From Acidobacteria bacterium Ga0077534 (GTDB lineage Bacteria > Acidobacteriota > Blastocatellia > Pyrinomonadales > Pyrinomonadaceae), in contig LNEI01000010.1 of assembly GCA_001464455.1 (NCBI GenBank), positions 62,001 to 126,000 of the forward strand: a DNA stretch of 64,000 nt, written 5' to 3'. This document shows positions 55,316 to 64,000 of this stretch, one piece after another. The translations under genes were made by a program, and so were the position numbers. The notes beneath the pieces are model-generated. The model searched no databases, had not been told where the DNA came from, and saw nothing but the letters and a program-made list of their open reading frames with translations. How positions within the stretch are numbered: the stretch's first letter is position 1; each line of letters opens with the position of its first letter.

Positions 55316-56272
55316 ATGAAAGCTCTTCGGTTCGAAAATGGACGGCTCTCTCTCGACGACATTGCGTTCCCGCGGCGTGATGGTGAGGCCCTGGTTCGCG
55401 TAACTCTCTCGGGTATTTGTAACACTGATATCGAGATCGTCAGGGGTTACGCCGGGTTTGAAGGAACGATCGGGCATGAATTTGTCGGCGTGGTCGAGGA
55501 AGCGGACGATGAGCAAATTGTTGGCAAGCGAGTCGTAGGTGAGATCAATGCCGGATGCGGGACGTGTGTACTATGTCTCGGCGGTGACCCGCGGCATTGT
55601 CCTGATCGCACGGTGCTGGGGATAGTCAGGCGAGATGGCGCTCACGCCGAGTTTTTGAGCCTGCCGTCACGCAATCTTCTTCCTGTGCCCGACGACGTGT
55701 CGGACCGCCACGCCGTATTTGCCGAGCCGCTTGCAGCCGCGATCGGTATCAGTGAACAGGTCAATATCGGTCCCGAAACCAAATTGGCTGTCATCGGTGA
55801 CGGCAAACTCGGGCTGCTTTGTGCGATGGGCCTTTCGCTAAAATGCAGTAACGTTACAGCGATCGGCAAGCACGAAAACAAACTGAATATCCTAGACAAG
55901 TACGATATCGAAACTACAATGCTGAGCGACGTTAACGCGACAATGAACGGACGGTTCGATGTCATCGTCGAGGCGAGCGGGTCTGAATCAGGTTTTGCGA
56001 CGGCGCTGGATCTGGTCAAGCCGCGCGGGAAGATCGTACTCAAATCCACCTTCCACGGTACCCCAACGTGGGCAGCGGCTCGCGTCGTGGTCGATGAGAT
56101 CACGATCGTCGGTTCCCGCTGCGGTAGATTCGGCCCGGCTCTCGACATCCTCAAAGGTGGGGCGATAAGCGTGGAAGACCTCATAGAAGACGAGATGAGA
56201 CTCGCCCACGGGGTTTTAGCTATGAATAAGGCCGCTCAAAAAGGCTCCCTAAAATATATGCTGCAGCCGTGA
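55316..56272 (+). CDS. Zinc-type medium-chain dehydrogenase
   Basis: 318 residues from ATG 55316. GICNTDIEIVRGYAGFEGTIGHEFVGVVEE carries the catalytic-zinc Cys and the GHE motif. AGCGTCVLCLGGDPRHCPDR is the structural-zinc Cys set. KLAVIGDGKLGLLCAMGL is the Rossmann site. Of the threonine dehydrogenase/alcohol dehydrogenase superfamily; substrate unknown. Begins 6 bases past the previous stop. Confidence 0.88.
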   Translation: MKALRFENGRLSLDDIAFPRRDGEALVRVTLSGICNTDIEIVRGYAGFEGTIGHEFVGVVEEADDEQIVGKRVVGEINAGCGTCVLCLGGDPRHCPDRTVLGIVRRDGAHAEFLSLPSRNLLPVPDDVSDRHAVFAEPLAAAIGISEQVNIGPETKLAVIGDGKLGLLCAMGLSLKCSNVTAIGKHENKLNILDKYDIETTMLSDVNATMNGRFDVIVEASGSESGFATALDLVKPRGKIVLKSTFHGTPTWAAARVVVDEITIVGSRCGRFGPALDILKGGAISVEDLIEDEMRLAHGVLAMNKAAQKGSLKYMLQP

Positions 56273-56390
56273 TAAATTCGAGCCCACGGTAACATCGGAA
56301 AAACAAAAGATCGATACCGTTCCCAACTTTGATATAATCTTTCTTCAGCAGTCAGGCTTTTTCGTGTTTTGAGTTTTTTCGGAGAGCATT

Positions 56391-57881
56391 ATGTTGAAAA
56401 CCCGCTTTAGAGACCCCATCATTTTCACTGCATTTCTAGCTTCTTTGTGCGTTTCGTTCGTTTCAGGCCAGCCCGATCGTGTGCGAACTTCCTTCGCCGA
56501 GATCGCTAAGCGTGTCGAACCCGCGGTGGTCAGCATCGACGCTAAGAGCTCCGCACCGGTCAACGTAAGAGGAGCGACGCCTCGGGGCGGCAGCAGCGGG
56601 GATAGTGAGGTGATGGATTTTCTTCGCCGTCAGATGCAGCAAAAGCCCGTACGGGCGGTCGGCAGCGGATTCATCGTCGACAAGGCCGGCTATATCGTTA
56701 CGAATGCTCATGTCGTCGAGAACACTTCGAGGGTAACGGTTAAACTCGACAGCGGCGAGGAATTTACGGCCCGCGTTGTCGGAACAGACGAGCAGACCGA
56801 TATCGCTGTATTAAAGATCGATGCTGGCAGGGAACTTCCAACCGTCAAATTTGGTGATTCGGACAAAGCGGAGGTCGGTGATTGGGTTTTGGCTATCGGA
56901 TCGCCGTTTGGATTGGAAAAAACAGTAACCGCGGGGATCATTTCGCAGAAACAGCGTGAAACGCCCTTCGCTTCGGCTTTTCAACGGTTTATTCAGACCG
57001 ACGCTGCCATTAATCGTGGGAATTCGGGTGGTCCGCTCGTGAACGTTGATGGCGAAGTTATCGGCGTAAATTCACAGATCGCGACCTCGACTGGCGATTA
57101 CAACGGCATCGGCTTTGCCTTGCCATCAAGGGTTACCGAGAACGTCCTCTCTCAGATCATCGAAAACGGCAAGGTCCGCCGCGGTTATCTTGGGGCGTAT
57201 CTCGATTCGGTAAAAGTTGAATTTGCAAAGGTTTATGGCCTGAAGGATGCGAAAGGAGCCATCATAACGGACGTTCGCGACCCGGCGAGTCCCGCAGCGA
57301 CCGCGGGGCTAAAGATCGGCGACATCATCGTCGACTTTAACGGTCAGCAAGTAGCATCTGCCCAGGACCTCATTTCCAAGATCGCTTCGACGCCGCCGGA
57401 CCAGAGCGTCACGATCGGCTATCTCAGAGAGAACGGCGTGAAACTCGACGCCAAAACCGCATCGATCAAACTTCGGGAACGTCCCTCGAACCGAAATGAA
57501 CGTGACGACGACGAAGGTGATCGGCGTGTCTTGCCGGTCGACGGTGTGAAGGGTGAACCGAAACCCTTCGGTATGACCTTAAGCGAGGTTTCGCCAATAG
57601 TTGCGGAAAAATACAAGCTCGGTGATAAGAAAGGCCTTGTCGTTAGAGAGATCAATCCGTCCAGTTTTATTGCCGACGTGAAGGACTCGCTTGGCGGCGA
57701 AGCTCTTGGCGAAGGCGATCTGATCCAGCGATTCAACCGCGTCATCGTTACTGATCTCAAGGCCTTTAGTGATGCCGTTTCCAAGTTAAAGCCCGGCGAC
57801 CCTGTCGTGCTGCACATCATCTCCTACAACCCGCGAGCTGCGAGCCAGGAGACGAAGATCGTGCAGTTTACCGTAAGGTAA
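56391..57881 (+). CDS. Periplasmic HtrA/Deg-type serine protease with two PDZ domains
   Basis: 496 residues with a signal peptide (to about 26). The catalytic triad is intact: H107 in VTNAHVV, Asp in TDIAVLK and S212 in GNSGGPL. The first PDZ is at about 265-350 (GAIITDVRDPASPAATAGLKIGDIIV), the second at about 390-490 (GLVVREINPSSFIADV). A quality-control protease-chaperone of the envelope. A Glu/Arg-rich linker joins the PDZ domains. Confidence 0.93.
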   Translation: MLKTRFRDPIIFTAFLASLCVSFVSGQPDRVRTSFAEIAKRVEPAVVSIDAKSSAPVNVRGATPRGGSSGDSEVMDFLRRQMQQKPVRAVGSGFIVDKAGYIVTNAHVVENTSRVTVKLDSGEEFTARVVGTDEQTDIAVLKIDAGRELPTVKFGDSDKAEVGDWVLAIGSPFGLEKTVTAGIISQKQRETPFASAFQRFIQTDAAINRGNSGGPLVNVDGEVIGVNSQIATSTGDYNGIGFALPSRVTENVLSQIIENGKVRRGYLGAYLDSVKVEFAKVYGLKDAKGAIITDVRDPASPAATAGLKIGDIIVDFNGQQVASAQDLISKIASTPPDQSVTIGYLRENGVKLDAKTASIKLRERPSNRNERDDDEGDRRVLPVDGVKGEPKPFGMTLSEVSPIVAEKYKLGDKKGLVVREINPSSFIADVKDSLGGEALGEGDLIQRFNRVIVTDLKAFSDAVSKLKPGDPVVLHIISYNPRAASQETKIVQFTVR

Positions 57882-57904
57882 CGGTAATCGGAACCTGTTG
57901 ATTT

Positions 57905-57955
57905 CAAAGTCCAAAGTTGTCGCTCTTCGCGAGGCTTTGGACTTTGAGCTTTTTT
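57905..57955 (+). terminator. Terminator after htrA
   Basis: CAAAGTCCAAAG pairs with CTTTGGACTTTG around a loop containing CGCTCTTCGCGAG, followed by AGCTTTTTT (57946-57954). It lies about 25 bases past the stop. Confidence 0.75.
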
Positions 57956-57974
57956 GACCTTAAACTAGGCGTTT

Positions 57975-59480
57975 ATGGCAAAAACTGAGATCAAAAAGTA
58001 CAAAAACTATATTGGCGGCGAATGGATCAAATCGTCGTCGAACGAATGGTTTGACAACGTAAACCCTGCGGACACGACGGATATCATCGGTCGGTTTCCG
58101 GCTTCAAACGCTGAAGATGTGAATGCGGCGGTCCAAGCTGCTAAAGATGCCGCGACGCGTTGGCGACGGACTCCGGCTCCAAAACGGGCCGAGCTGCTTT
58201 TTAGCCTCGCCCAGATCCTCGCTAAAAACAAAGACGCGTTCACACAGCAGATGACCCGCGAAATGGGCAAGGTGCTCAAGGAAGCGGGTGGCGACGTGCA
58301 GGAAGCGATCGACTGCACCTACTACACCGCCGGCGAAGGCCGCCGTTTGCATGGTTTTACGACACCGGCCGAGATGCCGAATAAGTTTGCGATGTGTGTT
58401 CGTCAGCCTGTCGGGTTGTGCGGCCTGATCACGCCGTTCAATTTCCCGATGGCGATACCGTCGTGGAAGTTGATCCCGGCATTGGTTTGCGGCAACACGG
58501 TCGTGCTCAAGTCAGGCGAGGATGTGCCGCTTTCATCGCTGAACCTTGTTAAGGCGTGTGAAGAAGCTGGGATTCCGAAAGGCGTAGTTAATCTCGTTAA
58601 CGGCTTTTCCGAACCTGGAGCGGCTCTTGTCGATCACCATGATGTACGACTGATCTCCTTTACGGGATCGACTACCACCGGCCGCATAATCGCCGAGCGC
58701 TGTGCTCAGGACAACAAGATCGTCAGCCTGGAAATGGGTGGTAAAAATGCGATCATCGTCATGGATGACGCGGATGTTGATAACGCGGTCGAAGGTTCGC
58801 TTTGGGGAGCTTTCGGCACTAGCGGCCAGCGATGCACTGCGTCATCACGGCTCGTCGTTCACAAAAAGATCTATAAAAAGTTCTGTGAAAAGCTGGTTGA
58901 AAAGGTCAAACAGCTACGTGTCGGCAACGGCCTTGATGCCAAGACTGAGGTCGGCCCGGTGATCCACGAGGACGCGATGCAGAAGATCCTCGGTTACATT
59001 CACATCGGAAAGGATATCGACAAAGCCACACTCGCCGTCGGCGGAAATCGTCTGACGAAGGGCGATATGAAGAAAGGCTGGTTTATCGAACCGACGGTTT
59101 TCACCGACGTAAAACCGGGGATGCGCATCGAGCAGGAAGAGATATTCGGCCCGGTCACGTGCGTCATTCCGTTCTCGACCCTAGACGAAGCGATCGATAT
59201 CGTCAACGGCGTAAATTACGGCCTCTCGTCAGCTATCTACACGCAGGATGTGAACAATGCATTCTATGCAATGCAGGAGCTCTACACCGGGATCTGCTAT
59301 GTAAACTCCGCAACGATCGGTGCCGAAGTTCATCTACCGTTCGGCGGAACAAAAGGAACTGGCAACGGCCACCGCGAAGCCGGAACGCAAGTTCTCGACA
59401 TCTTCAGCGAATGGAAGGCTCTTTATATCGATTACAGCGGGAAACTTCAGAAGGCCCAGATCGATGCGGTTGAGATATAG
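57975..59480 (+). CDS. NAD(P)-dependent aldehyde dehydrogenase
   Basis: 501 residues of the ALDH superfamily: [63 protein letters not shown] with the Glu, [16 protein letters not shown] with the catalytic Cys, and [13 protein letters not shown]. The KGSADH-like/ALDH7-like texture suggests a semialdehyde substrate, but it is distinct from the operon enzyme at 29624. It stands alone behind the htrA terminator. Confidence 0.9.
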   Translation: MAKTEIKKYKNYIGGEWIKSSSNEWFDNVNPADTTDIIGRFPASNAEDVNAAVQAAKDAATRWRRTPAPKRAELLFSLAQILAKNKDAFTQQMTREMGKVLKEAGGDVQEAIDCTYYTAGEGRRLHGFTTPAEMPNKFAMCVRQPVGLCGLITPFNFPMAIPSWKLIPALVCGNTVVLKSGEDVPLSSLNLVKACEEAGIPKGVVNLVNGFSEPGAALVDHHDVRLISFTGSTTTGRIIAERCAQDNKIVSLEMGGKNAIIVMDDADVDNAVEGSLWGAFGTSGQRCTASSRLVVHKKIYKKFCEKLVEKVKQLRVGNGLDAKTEVGPVIHEDAMQKILGYIHIGKDIDKATLAVGGNRLTKGDMKKGWFIEPTVFTDVKPGMRIEQEEIFGPVTCVIPFSTLDEAIDIVNGVNYGLSSAIYTQDVNNAFYAMQELYTGICYVNSATIGAEVHLPFGGTKGTGNGHREAGTQVLDIFSEWKALYIDYSGKLQKAQIDAVEI

Positions 59481-59511
59481 GGTAAGTCGATTCTGAATTT
59501 CGAGGGAAATA

Positions 59512-59599
59512 GGCCGCGGATAAAACGGATACGACGGATCTGCACGGATAGTTATTTTCAGATCCGTGGAAAACCGTCAGATCCGTTGGATCTGCGGCC
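59512..59599. repeat. CGGATCTG / ACGGAT word-repeat inverted tract
   Basis: The left half 59512-59550 (ggccgcgga, aaacggata, cgacggatctg) and the right half 59559-59599 (cagatccgt, ccgtcagatcc, ggatctgcggcc) pair with each other. It occupies the gap between the aldehyde dehydrogenase and recQ. Confidence 0.75.
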
Positions 59600-59608
59600 A
59601 AATCTCAT

Positions 59609-61777
59609 ATGACCATCGAAAAAGCACGCCAAATCCTCAAACATCAGTTCGGCTACGATTCATTTCGCATGAATCAGGAGGCCGTTATAGAGGCTGTTCT
59701 CAATAAGAAGGATTGCGTCGTACTGATGCCAACGGGCGGGGGGAAATCGCTGTGTTATCAGATACCGGCGATGATCTTTGACGGGGTGACGATAGTCGTT
59801 TCGCCACTGATCGCTCTGATGAAGGACCAGGTCGAGGCTTTACGGGCAAATGGGGTTGAAGCAGCTTTTCTGAATTCTACCCAATCAGCCTCGGAGCAGG
59901 TAGCAGTATTTCGTTCGGTTCGGGGCGGCCAGACGAAACTCTTGTACGTTGCACCGGAGCGGCTTTTTCAGGGCGGTGATCAGTTTCTGGAGTTCCTGCG
60001 GGAACTAAAGGTATCGCTTTTTGCGATCGATGAGGCTCATTGTATTTCGAGCTGGGGCCACGATTTCCGGCCGGAATACATGCGGCTCGCGATCCTGAAG
60101 AAGGAATTCCCGGGCGTTCCATTGATCGCCTTGACCGCGACTGCGGACAAACTTGTACGCAAGGATATCTTCGAGCGGCTCGCGATACCCGAAGCCGACC
60201 TGTATATTTCCAGCTTTAACCGGCCAAACATTTACTATCAGGTTGAGCCAAAGCGAAAGTCCTACGACCAATTATTAGACTTCCTCGAAAAGCGAAAAGA
60301 AGAGAGCGGCATCATATATTGTTTGAGCCGAAACTCGGTCGATGCGCTCGCGGCGGATCTTCGGGATCAGGGCTTTAGTGCTCTCGCCTACCATGCCGGA
60401 CTCGACAAGACGACTCGCGAGAAGAACCAGGAATCGTTCCTCAAGGACGAAACAAAGATAGTCGTCGCCACGATCGCTTTTGGCATGGGTATAGACAAAT
60501 CGAACGTTAGGTTTGTCGTCCACATGGATCTGCCGAAGAACATCGAAAGCTATTATCAGGAAACGGGCCGTGCAGGTCGCGACGGTTTGCCGAGCGACGC
60601 TTTACTGTTTTTTAGCTGGGGCGATGTGACTAAGCTCAAAGGGTTTGCTGAAGTTGAAGGAAATGCCGCTCAATCCGCGATCATGCTGAAAAAGCTTGAT
60701 ACGATGGGCACCTTTGGCGATCTTCGCACCTGTCGCCGCAAGTTTCTTCTCAATTATTTTTCCGAGGAGTTTACAGACGATTGCGGCAGTTGTGACAACT
60801 GTACGACCGAGGTCGCGAAATTTGACGGAACGGTCATCGCGCAGAAAGCTCTGAGTGCGGTTTACCGGACGAACCAGCGATTCGGCTTGAGCTATATCGT
60901 CGATTTTCTGCGCGGTTCTCGTTCGGAAAAGATCCGCGACGAGCATAAGAATATCAAGACGTACGGCATCGGCGCCGATATTTCGAAGGACGCGTGGTAC
61001 GAGTATTTCCGCGACTTAATGGCGCAGGGTTTTGTTGCTCAGACGGACGGGCAATATCCTGTTCTCGTTTTGACCGAGACGAGTATGGACGTTCTCGCGG
61101 GAAAAACGCCTGTCCAGTTAACTAAGTCTCGGGTCAGGGAAGAAAAGTTGACCCGCGTCGCTCGCGAGGTCGCTTTCCCGCATATCCCTGAGCTTTTCAA
61201 CGAACTTCGGCGTGTTCGCAGTGTTTTCGCACGCGAAGAGAATGTGCCGCCGTATGTTGTTTTCTCGGACGCGACGCTTGTCGAGATGGCGACCTATCTT
61301 CCGCAGACCGACTCCGAAATGAGACAGATCTCCGGAGTCGGGGACCTGAAATTCGAGCGATACGGTGCAGACTTTCTCAATGAGGTCCGAAATTACTGCT
61401 CGCGGAACGGCCTCAGATCACGGATCGATCTAAAATCTAAACGACGCGAAAGGCGACCGCGGACCAAACGCGACGTTGACGGCCGAGACACATCTCGCAT
61501 CTCGCTAGATTTGTTCCAAGCGGGCCGCTCGATCCCGGACATTGCCCGCGAACGCGGCTTGGCGGTCTCGACAATAGAGAATCACCTCGCCCGATTTATT
61601 CCGACGGGCGAGGTCAGTCTGGAACAGTTTGTACAGGCTGAGAAAGTGGAACCGATACGAAAAGCCATTGACAAATTTGCCGAGTCGAACGCACTTTCGC
61701 CGATCAAAGAATATCTCGGCGAAGATTATTCTTACGGCGAGATCAGGGCGGTGATGGCTGCGGTTTCGGGCCGTTGA
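59609..61777 (+). CDS. recQ: ATP-dependent DNA helicase RecQ
   Basis: 722 residues. Helicase motifs: PTGGGKSLCYQIPA (K46), DEAHCISSWGHDFRPEY, the ATIAFGMGIDKSNVRFVVH and QETGRAGRDGLPS motifs. The RQC zinc site is CRRKFLLNYFSEEF with CGSCDNC, then an HRDC domain at about 530-600 (FARENVPPYVVFSDATLVEMA in family style) and a C-terminal HTH_40-like region (DLFQAGRSIPDIARERGLAVSTIENHLARF). It unwinds DNA in recombinational repair. Confidence 0.96.
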   Translation: MTIEKARQILKHQFGYDSFRMNQEAVIEAVLNKKDCVVLMPTGGGKSLCYQIPAMIFDGVTIVVSPLIALMKDQVEALRANGVEAAFLNSTQSASEQVAVFRSVRGGQTKLLYVAPERLFQGGDQFLEFLRELKVSLFAIDEAHCISSWGHDFRPEYMRLAILKKEFPGVPLIALTATADKLVRKDIFERLAIPEADLYISSFNRPNIYYQVEPKRKSYDQLLDFLEKRKEESGIIYCLSRNSVDALAADLRDQGFSALAYHAGLDKTTREKNQESFLKDETKIVVATIAFGMGIDKSNVRFVVHMDLPKNIESYYQETGRAGRDGLPSDALLFFSWGDVTKLKGFAEVEGNAAQSAIMLKKLDTMGTFGDLRTCRRKFLLNYFSEEFTDDCGSCDNCTTEVAKFDGTVIAQKALSAVYRTNQRFGLSYIVDFLRGSRSEKIRDEHKNIKTYGIGADISKDAWYEYFRDLMAQGFVAQTDGQYPVLVLTETSMDVLAGKTPVQLTKSRVREEKLTRVAREVAFPHIPELFNELRRVRSVFAREENVPPYVVFSDATLVEMATYLPQTDSEMRQISGVGDLKFERYGADFLNEVRNYCSRNGLRSRIDLKSKRRERRPRTKRDVDGRDTSRISLDLFQAGRSIPDIARERGLAVSTIENHLARFIPTGEVSLEQFVQAEKVEPIRKAIDKFAESNALSPIKEYLGEDYSYGEIRAVMAAVSGR

Positions 61778-61790
61778 CCGAGTGACTAAT

Positions 61791-62852
61791 ATGCGAAAAT
61801 ACCTTTCCCTTTTAGTTTTGATAGTGCTGGTGATGGCGCCGTTTAGCGGTTTCGGGCAGAAACGGACTTTTACCGTGTTGAATCAGCTTCAGGGCCCTCA
61901 GAATCCTCGTTTGGGTTTTATGATCCACGGCGGAGCCGGTGTTTTGTCTAAGTCGACGATGACGCCTGAGAAGGAGAAAGCCTATCGTGCCGACCTCGAA
62001 AAGGCTGTTGTCGCGGGCTACAAAGCGTTGCAGGAAGGCAAGACCAGTCTCGACGCGGTTGAGATAGCGATCAGGATCCTCGAAGACTCTCCGCTTTTTA
62101 ATGCAGGCAAGGGAGCGGTCTTTACCAATGACGGCAAAAATGAACTGGACGCGTCGATCATGGACGGAAAAACGCTCGGAGCCGGTGCTGTCGCTGGGTT
62201 GAGGCAGATCAAAAATCCGATCTCGCTGGCACGTGCCGTTATGGAGAAAAGCGAGCATGTGATGATGATCGGCGAAGGGGCCGAGAAGTTCGCACGGACC
62301 CAAAAGATCGATCTGGTGGATGAGAAGTATTTTTGGACGCAGCACCGCTGGGATGCTCTTCAAAACATCCTCAAGGAAGAAAAAGAGAAAGGTAAGCCGG
62401 GCCATGTCGGAGTGAGTTCGGCAAGCAGGGAATCGCAGAACCGATTTGGCACCGTTGGTGCGGTGGCTCTCGATAAAAACGGAAATCTCGCGGCCGGAAC
62501 CTCAACCGGCGGGATGACAAACAAGCGGTTCGGCCGCGTTGGCGATGCTCCCATCATCGGAGCCGGAACTTATGCCGATAACAAGTCATGCGCCGTTTCG
62601 GCGACCGGTTGGGGCGAGTATTTCATCCGTCTCGGTGTTGCTCGCGACGTCTGTTCGATGGTCGAGTATCGCCTGATGCCGATCCAGAAGGCCGCTGATA
62701 CCGTGATCAAGGAAAAACTTCAAAAACTCGGCGGCGACGGCGGGGTGATCGCGCTGGATAAGTTTGGTTTTATGGGTGTTTCGTTCAACTCAGAAGGGAT
62801 GTACCGAGCCTATATCGATGCTAATGGCAAGGCGGTCGTTGAGATCTACTAA
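61791..62852 (+). CDS. Exported isoaspartyl peptidase / plant-type L-asparaginase
   Basis: 353 residues from ATG 61791 (a GTG 9 bases upstream is possible). Signal peptide to about 23. The N-terminal-nucleophile hydrolase of the asparaginase 2 family: FMIHGGAGVLSKS, ILEDSPLFNAGKGAVFTNDGKNELDASIMDG, and NRFGTVGAVALDKNGNLAAGTSTGG, in which the Thr of FGTVGAV becomes the N-terminal nucleophile after self-cleavage. Close behind recQ (13 bases), but functionally separate. Confidence 0.92.
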   Translation: MRKYLSLLVLIVLVMAPFSGFGQKRTFTVLNQLQGPQNPRLGFMIHGGAGVLSKSTMTPEKEKAYRADLEKAVVAGYKALQEGKTSLDAVEIAIRILEDSPLFNAGKGAVFTNDGKNELDASIMDGKTLGAGAVAGLRQIKNPISLARAVMEKSEHVMMIGEGAEKFARTQKIDLVDEKYFWTQHRWDALQNILKEEKEKGKPGHVGVSSASRESQNRFGTVGAVALDKNGNLAAGTSTGGMTNKRFGRVGDAPIIGAGTYADNKSCAVSATGWGEYFIRLGVARDVCSMVEYRLMPIQKAADTVIKEKLQKLGGDGGVIALDKFGFMGVSFNSEGMYRAYIDANGKAVVEIY

Positions 62853-62935
62853 GGCTCAACGATCGTCATATGCGAACTGGGTTTTGAGTTTCTTGCGAGT
62901 TTTGCCACCCGCTTTAGCGGACGGTACTGCCAAAT

Positions 62936-64000
62936 ATGCTTTCTGCTGAAATAATCGCCATCGGTTCTGAGCTTTTGACTCCGGAAAAGACCGACACCAA
63001 CAGTCTTTGGCTGACCGCACGGCTAAACGAGATCGGTATCGACGTCAAGTTGAAGACCATCGTCGGCGACGATGGTGCACGGCTTGAGGAAACGGTGAAG
63101 GACGCGATGCGGCGTTCGGATCTGGTTATCACGACCGGCGGGCTTGGCCCGACTGAGGACGATATCACCCGCCATTTTACTGCAAACGCCGTCGGTCGGG
63201 AGCTCGTTTATCACGACGAGATCGAACAGCATCTGCGCGAACGCTTTCGCTTATGGGGGCGCGAGATGCCTGAGATCAATAAGCGTCAGGCTTTTGTCAT
63301 CGAAGGTGCGGAGATCCTGCCTAACCCGAATGGTTCCGCCGTCGGCATGTACGTTGAGATGGACGGGAAGATGCTTGCGATCTTGCCCGGGCCGCCGCGC
63401 GAGAATCAGCCGATGTTCAACGAGTATGTTTTCCCGAAGCTACAGGCAGTTTCGGGTGACGTATTTGTTCGCCGGCGAATGCTGAAGGTTTCGGGTAAAG
63501 GAGAATCGGCGGTAGATGAGGTCGCAGCTCCGATCTATACTGCGTACCCCAATGTTCAAACGTCGGTGCTGTTCAATAAGAGCGAGGTCGAGATACACGT
63601 CGCCGCAACGGCTGATACGGCGGATAAAGCACAGGCGATCGCTGACGAACTCGCGGAAAAGCTCGCTGAAGCGCTCGGAAGCGCAGTTTTCTCGACCCAT
63701 GGCGAGTCGATGGAAGAGGTTGTCGGAAAGAGACTCGCCGCTCTCGGCCAAACGGTCGCTGTCGCCGAAAGCTGCACTGGCGGGCTGGTCGGTGAGCGGC
63801 TGACCAACGTTCCGGGCTCGTCCGCTTACTTTATCGAAGGTGCGATCACATACTCCAACGAAGCCAAGATGCGGACTCTCGGTGTTCCGGCTGAGATACT
63901 CGACTCGCACGGGGCAGTGAGTGCTCAATGTGCCGAGGCGATGGCCGCGGGCATGCGTGCGCACGCTGGCACCGATCACGCTATCTCGGTTACCGGGATC
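62936..64000 (+). CDS. cinA: CinA (competence/damage-inducible protein, NMN amidohydrolase), partial
   Basis: 355 codons from ATG 62936; the frame is open at the right edge. The N-terminal MoCF-like domain begins MLSAEIIAIGSELLTPEKTDTNSLW and contains VITTGGLGPTEDD. The C-terminal CinA/PncC domain begins at about 260 with VGKRLAALGQTVAVAESCTGGLVGERLTNVPGSSAYFIEG. It deamidates nicotinamide mononucleotide in pyridine-nucleotide recycling. The last about 60 residues are outside the window. Confidence 0.93.
   Translation, partial: MLSAEIIAIGSELLTPEKTDTNSLWLTARLNEIGIDVKLKTIVGDDGARLEETVKDAMRRSDLVITTGGLGPTEDDITRHFTANAVGRELVYHDEIEQHLRERFRLWGREMPEINKRQAFVIEGAEILPNPNGSAVGMYVEMDGKMLAILPGPPRENQPMFNEYVFPKLQAVSGDVFVRRRMLKVSGKGESAVDEVAAPIYTAYPNVQTSVLFNKSEVEIHVAATADTADKAQAIADELAEKLAEALGSAVFSTHGESMEEVVGKRLAALGQTVAVAESCTGGLVGERLTNVPGSSAYFIEGAITYSNEAKMRTLGVPAEILDSHGAVSAQCAEAMAAGMRAHAGTDHAISVTGI

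Overview
The window reads as a stretch of chromosome from a member of the Acidobacteriota, most likely class Blastocatellia (old subdivision 4, Pyrinomonas-like). This is an inference, not a database result. It rests on three things: OmpR-type winged-helix/TolB fusion regulators and a giant SBBP/BACON exported protein; many exported proteins with PTP-type linkers; and a Tes/Mss-type radical SAM enzyme, a family linked to the membrane-spanning lipids of that group. I count about 60 genes, two of them cut by the window edges (a phosphohexomutase at the left, cinA at the right), and no rRNA, tRNA, CRISPR array or insertion sequence.

Layout. 1-3.3 kb: phosphohexomutase end, then a long AT-rich leader with a good sigma-54 promoter match in front of the radical SAM gene. 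3.4-9.4 kb: an accessory, partly more AT-rich block with a four-helix-bundle gene wrapped in word repeats, a truncated vsr, a Vsr/DUF559-type nuclease, a small HTH protein, a DUF2075 nuclease-ATPase and a RecA-fold ATPase. 9.4-13.6 kb: two exported hydrolases. 13.6-16.9 kb: the core group prfA, DUF1385, DUF421 and rpmE. 16.9-29.5 kb: a 1968-residue exported propeller protein, small enzymes, two small exported proteins and a divergent winged-helix/TolB sensor. 29.6-35.9 kb: a complete trans-4-hydroxy-L-proline degradation operon in pathway order: epimerase, three-subunit D-hydroxyproline dehydrogenase, deaminase, and 2-oxoglutarate semialdehyde dehydrogenase. 36-46 kb: two histone-deacetylase-fold amidohydrolases, a ParDE pair, an MFS transporter, and a signalling group (HD-GYP, DUF4388-DnaJ-TPR, an unknown). 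46-64 kb: GNAT, Rieske oxygenase and ligA, then glyA, a phospholipase A2-like protein, HtrA, an aldehyde dehydrogenase, recQ, an isoaspartyl peptidase and cinA.

The most unusual signal is a set of short palindromic elements that the genes do not explain. Family A (two hairpins; the second stem changes by compensatory substitutions between copies) lies once between genes and three times in frame inside coding sequence. Family B/C (arms around GCCCGCGCG...AGGGC) lies between genes, once in frame inside a hydroxyproline dehydrogenase subunit, and twice provides the last residues and the stop codon of unrelated genes, giving the same AEART(K/Q) tail. A third class consists of intergenic inverted repeats built from short reiterated words (CACGAAT, GGACGGAATA, AACTACT, ATAACGAAT and others). 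Together they resemble the in-frame palindromic elements known from Rickettsia, but in a different phylum and with several families at once.
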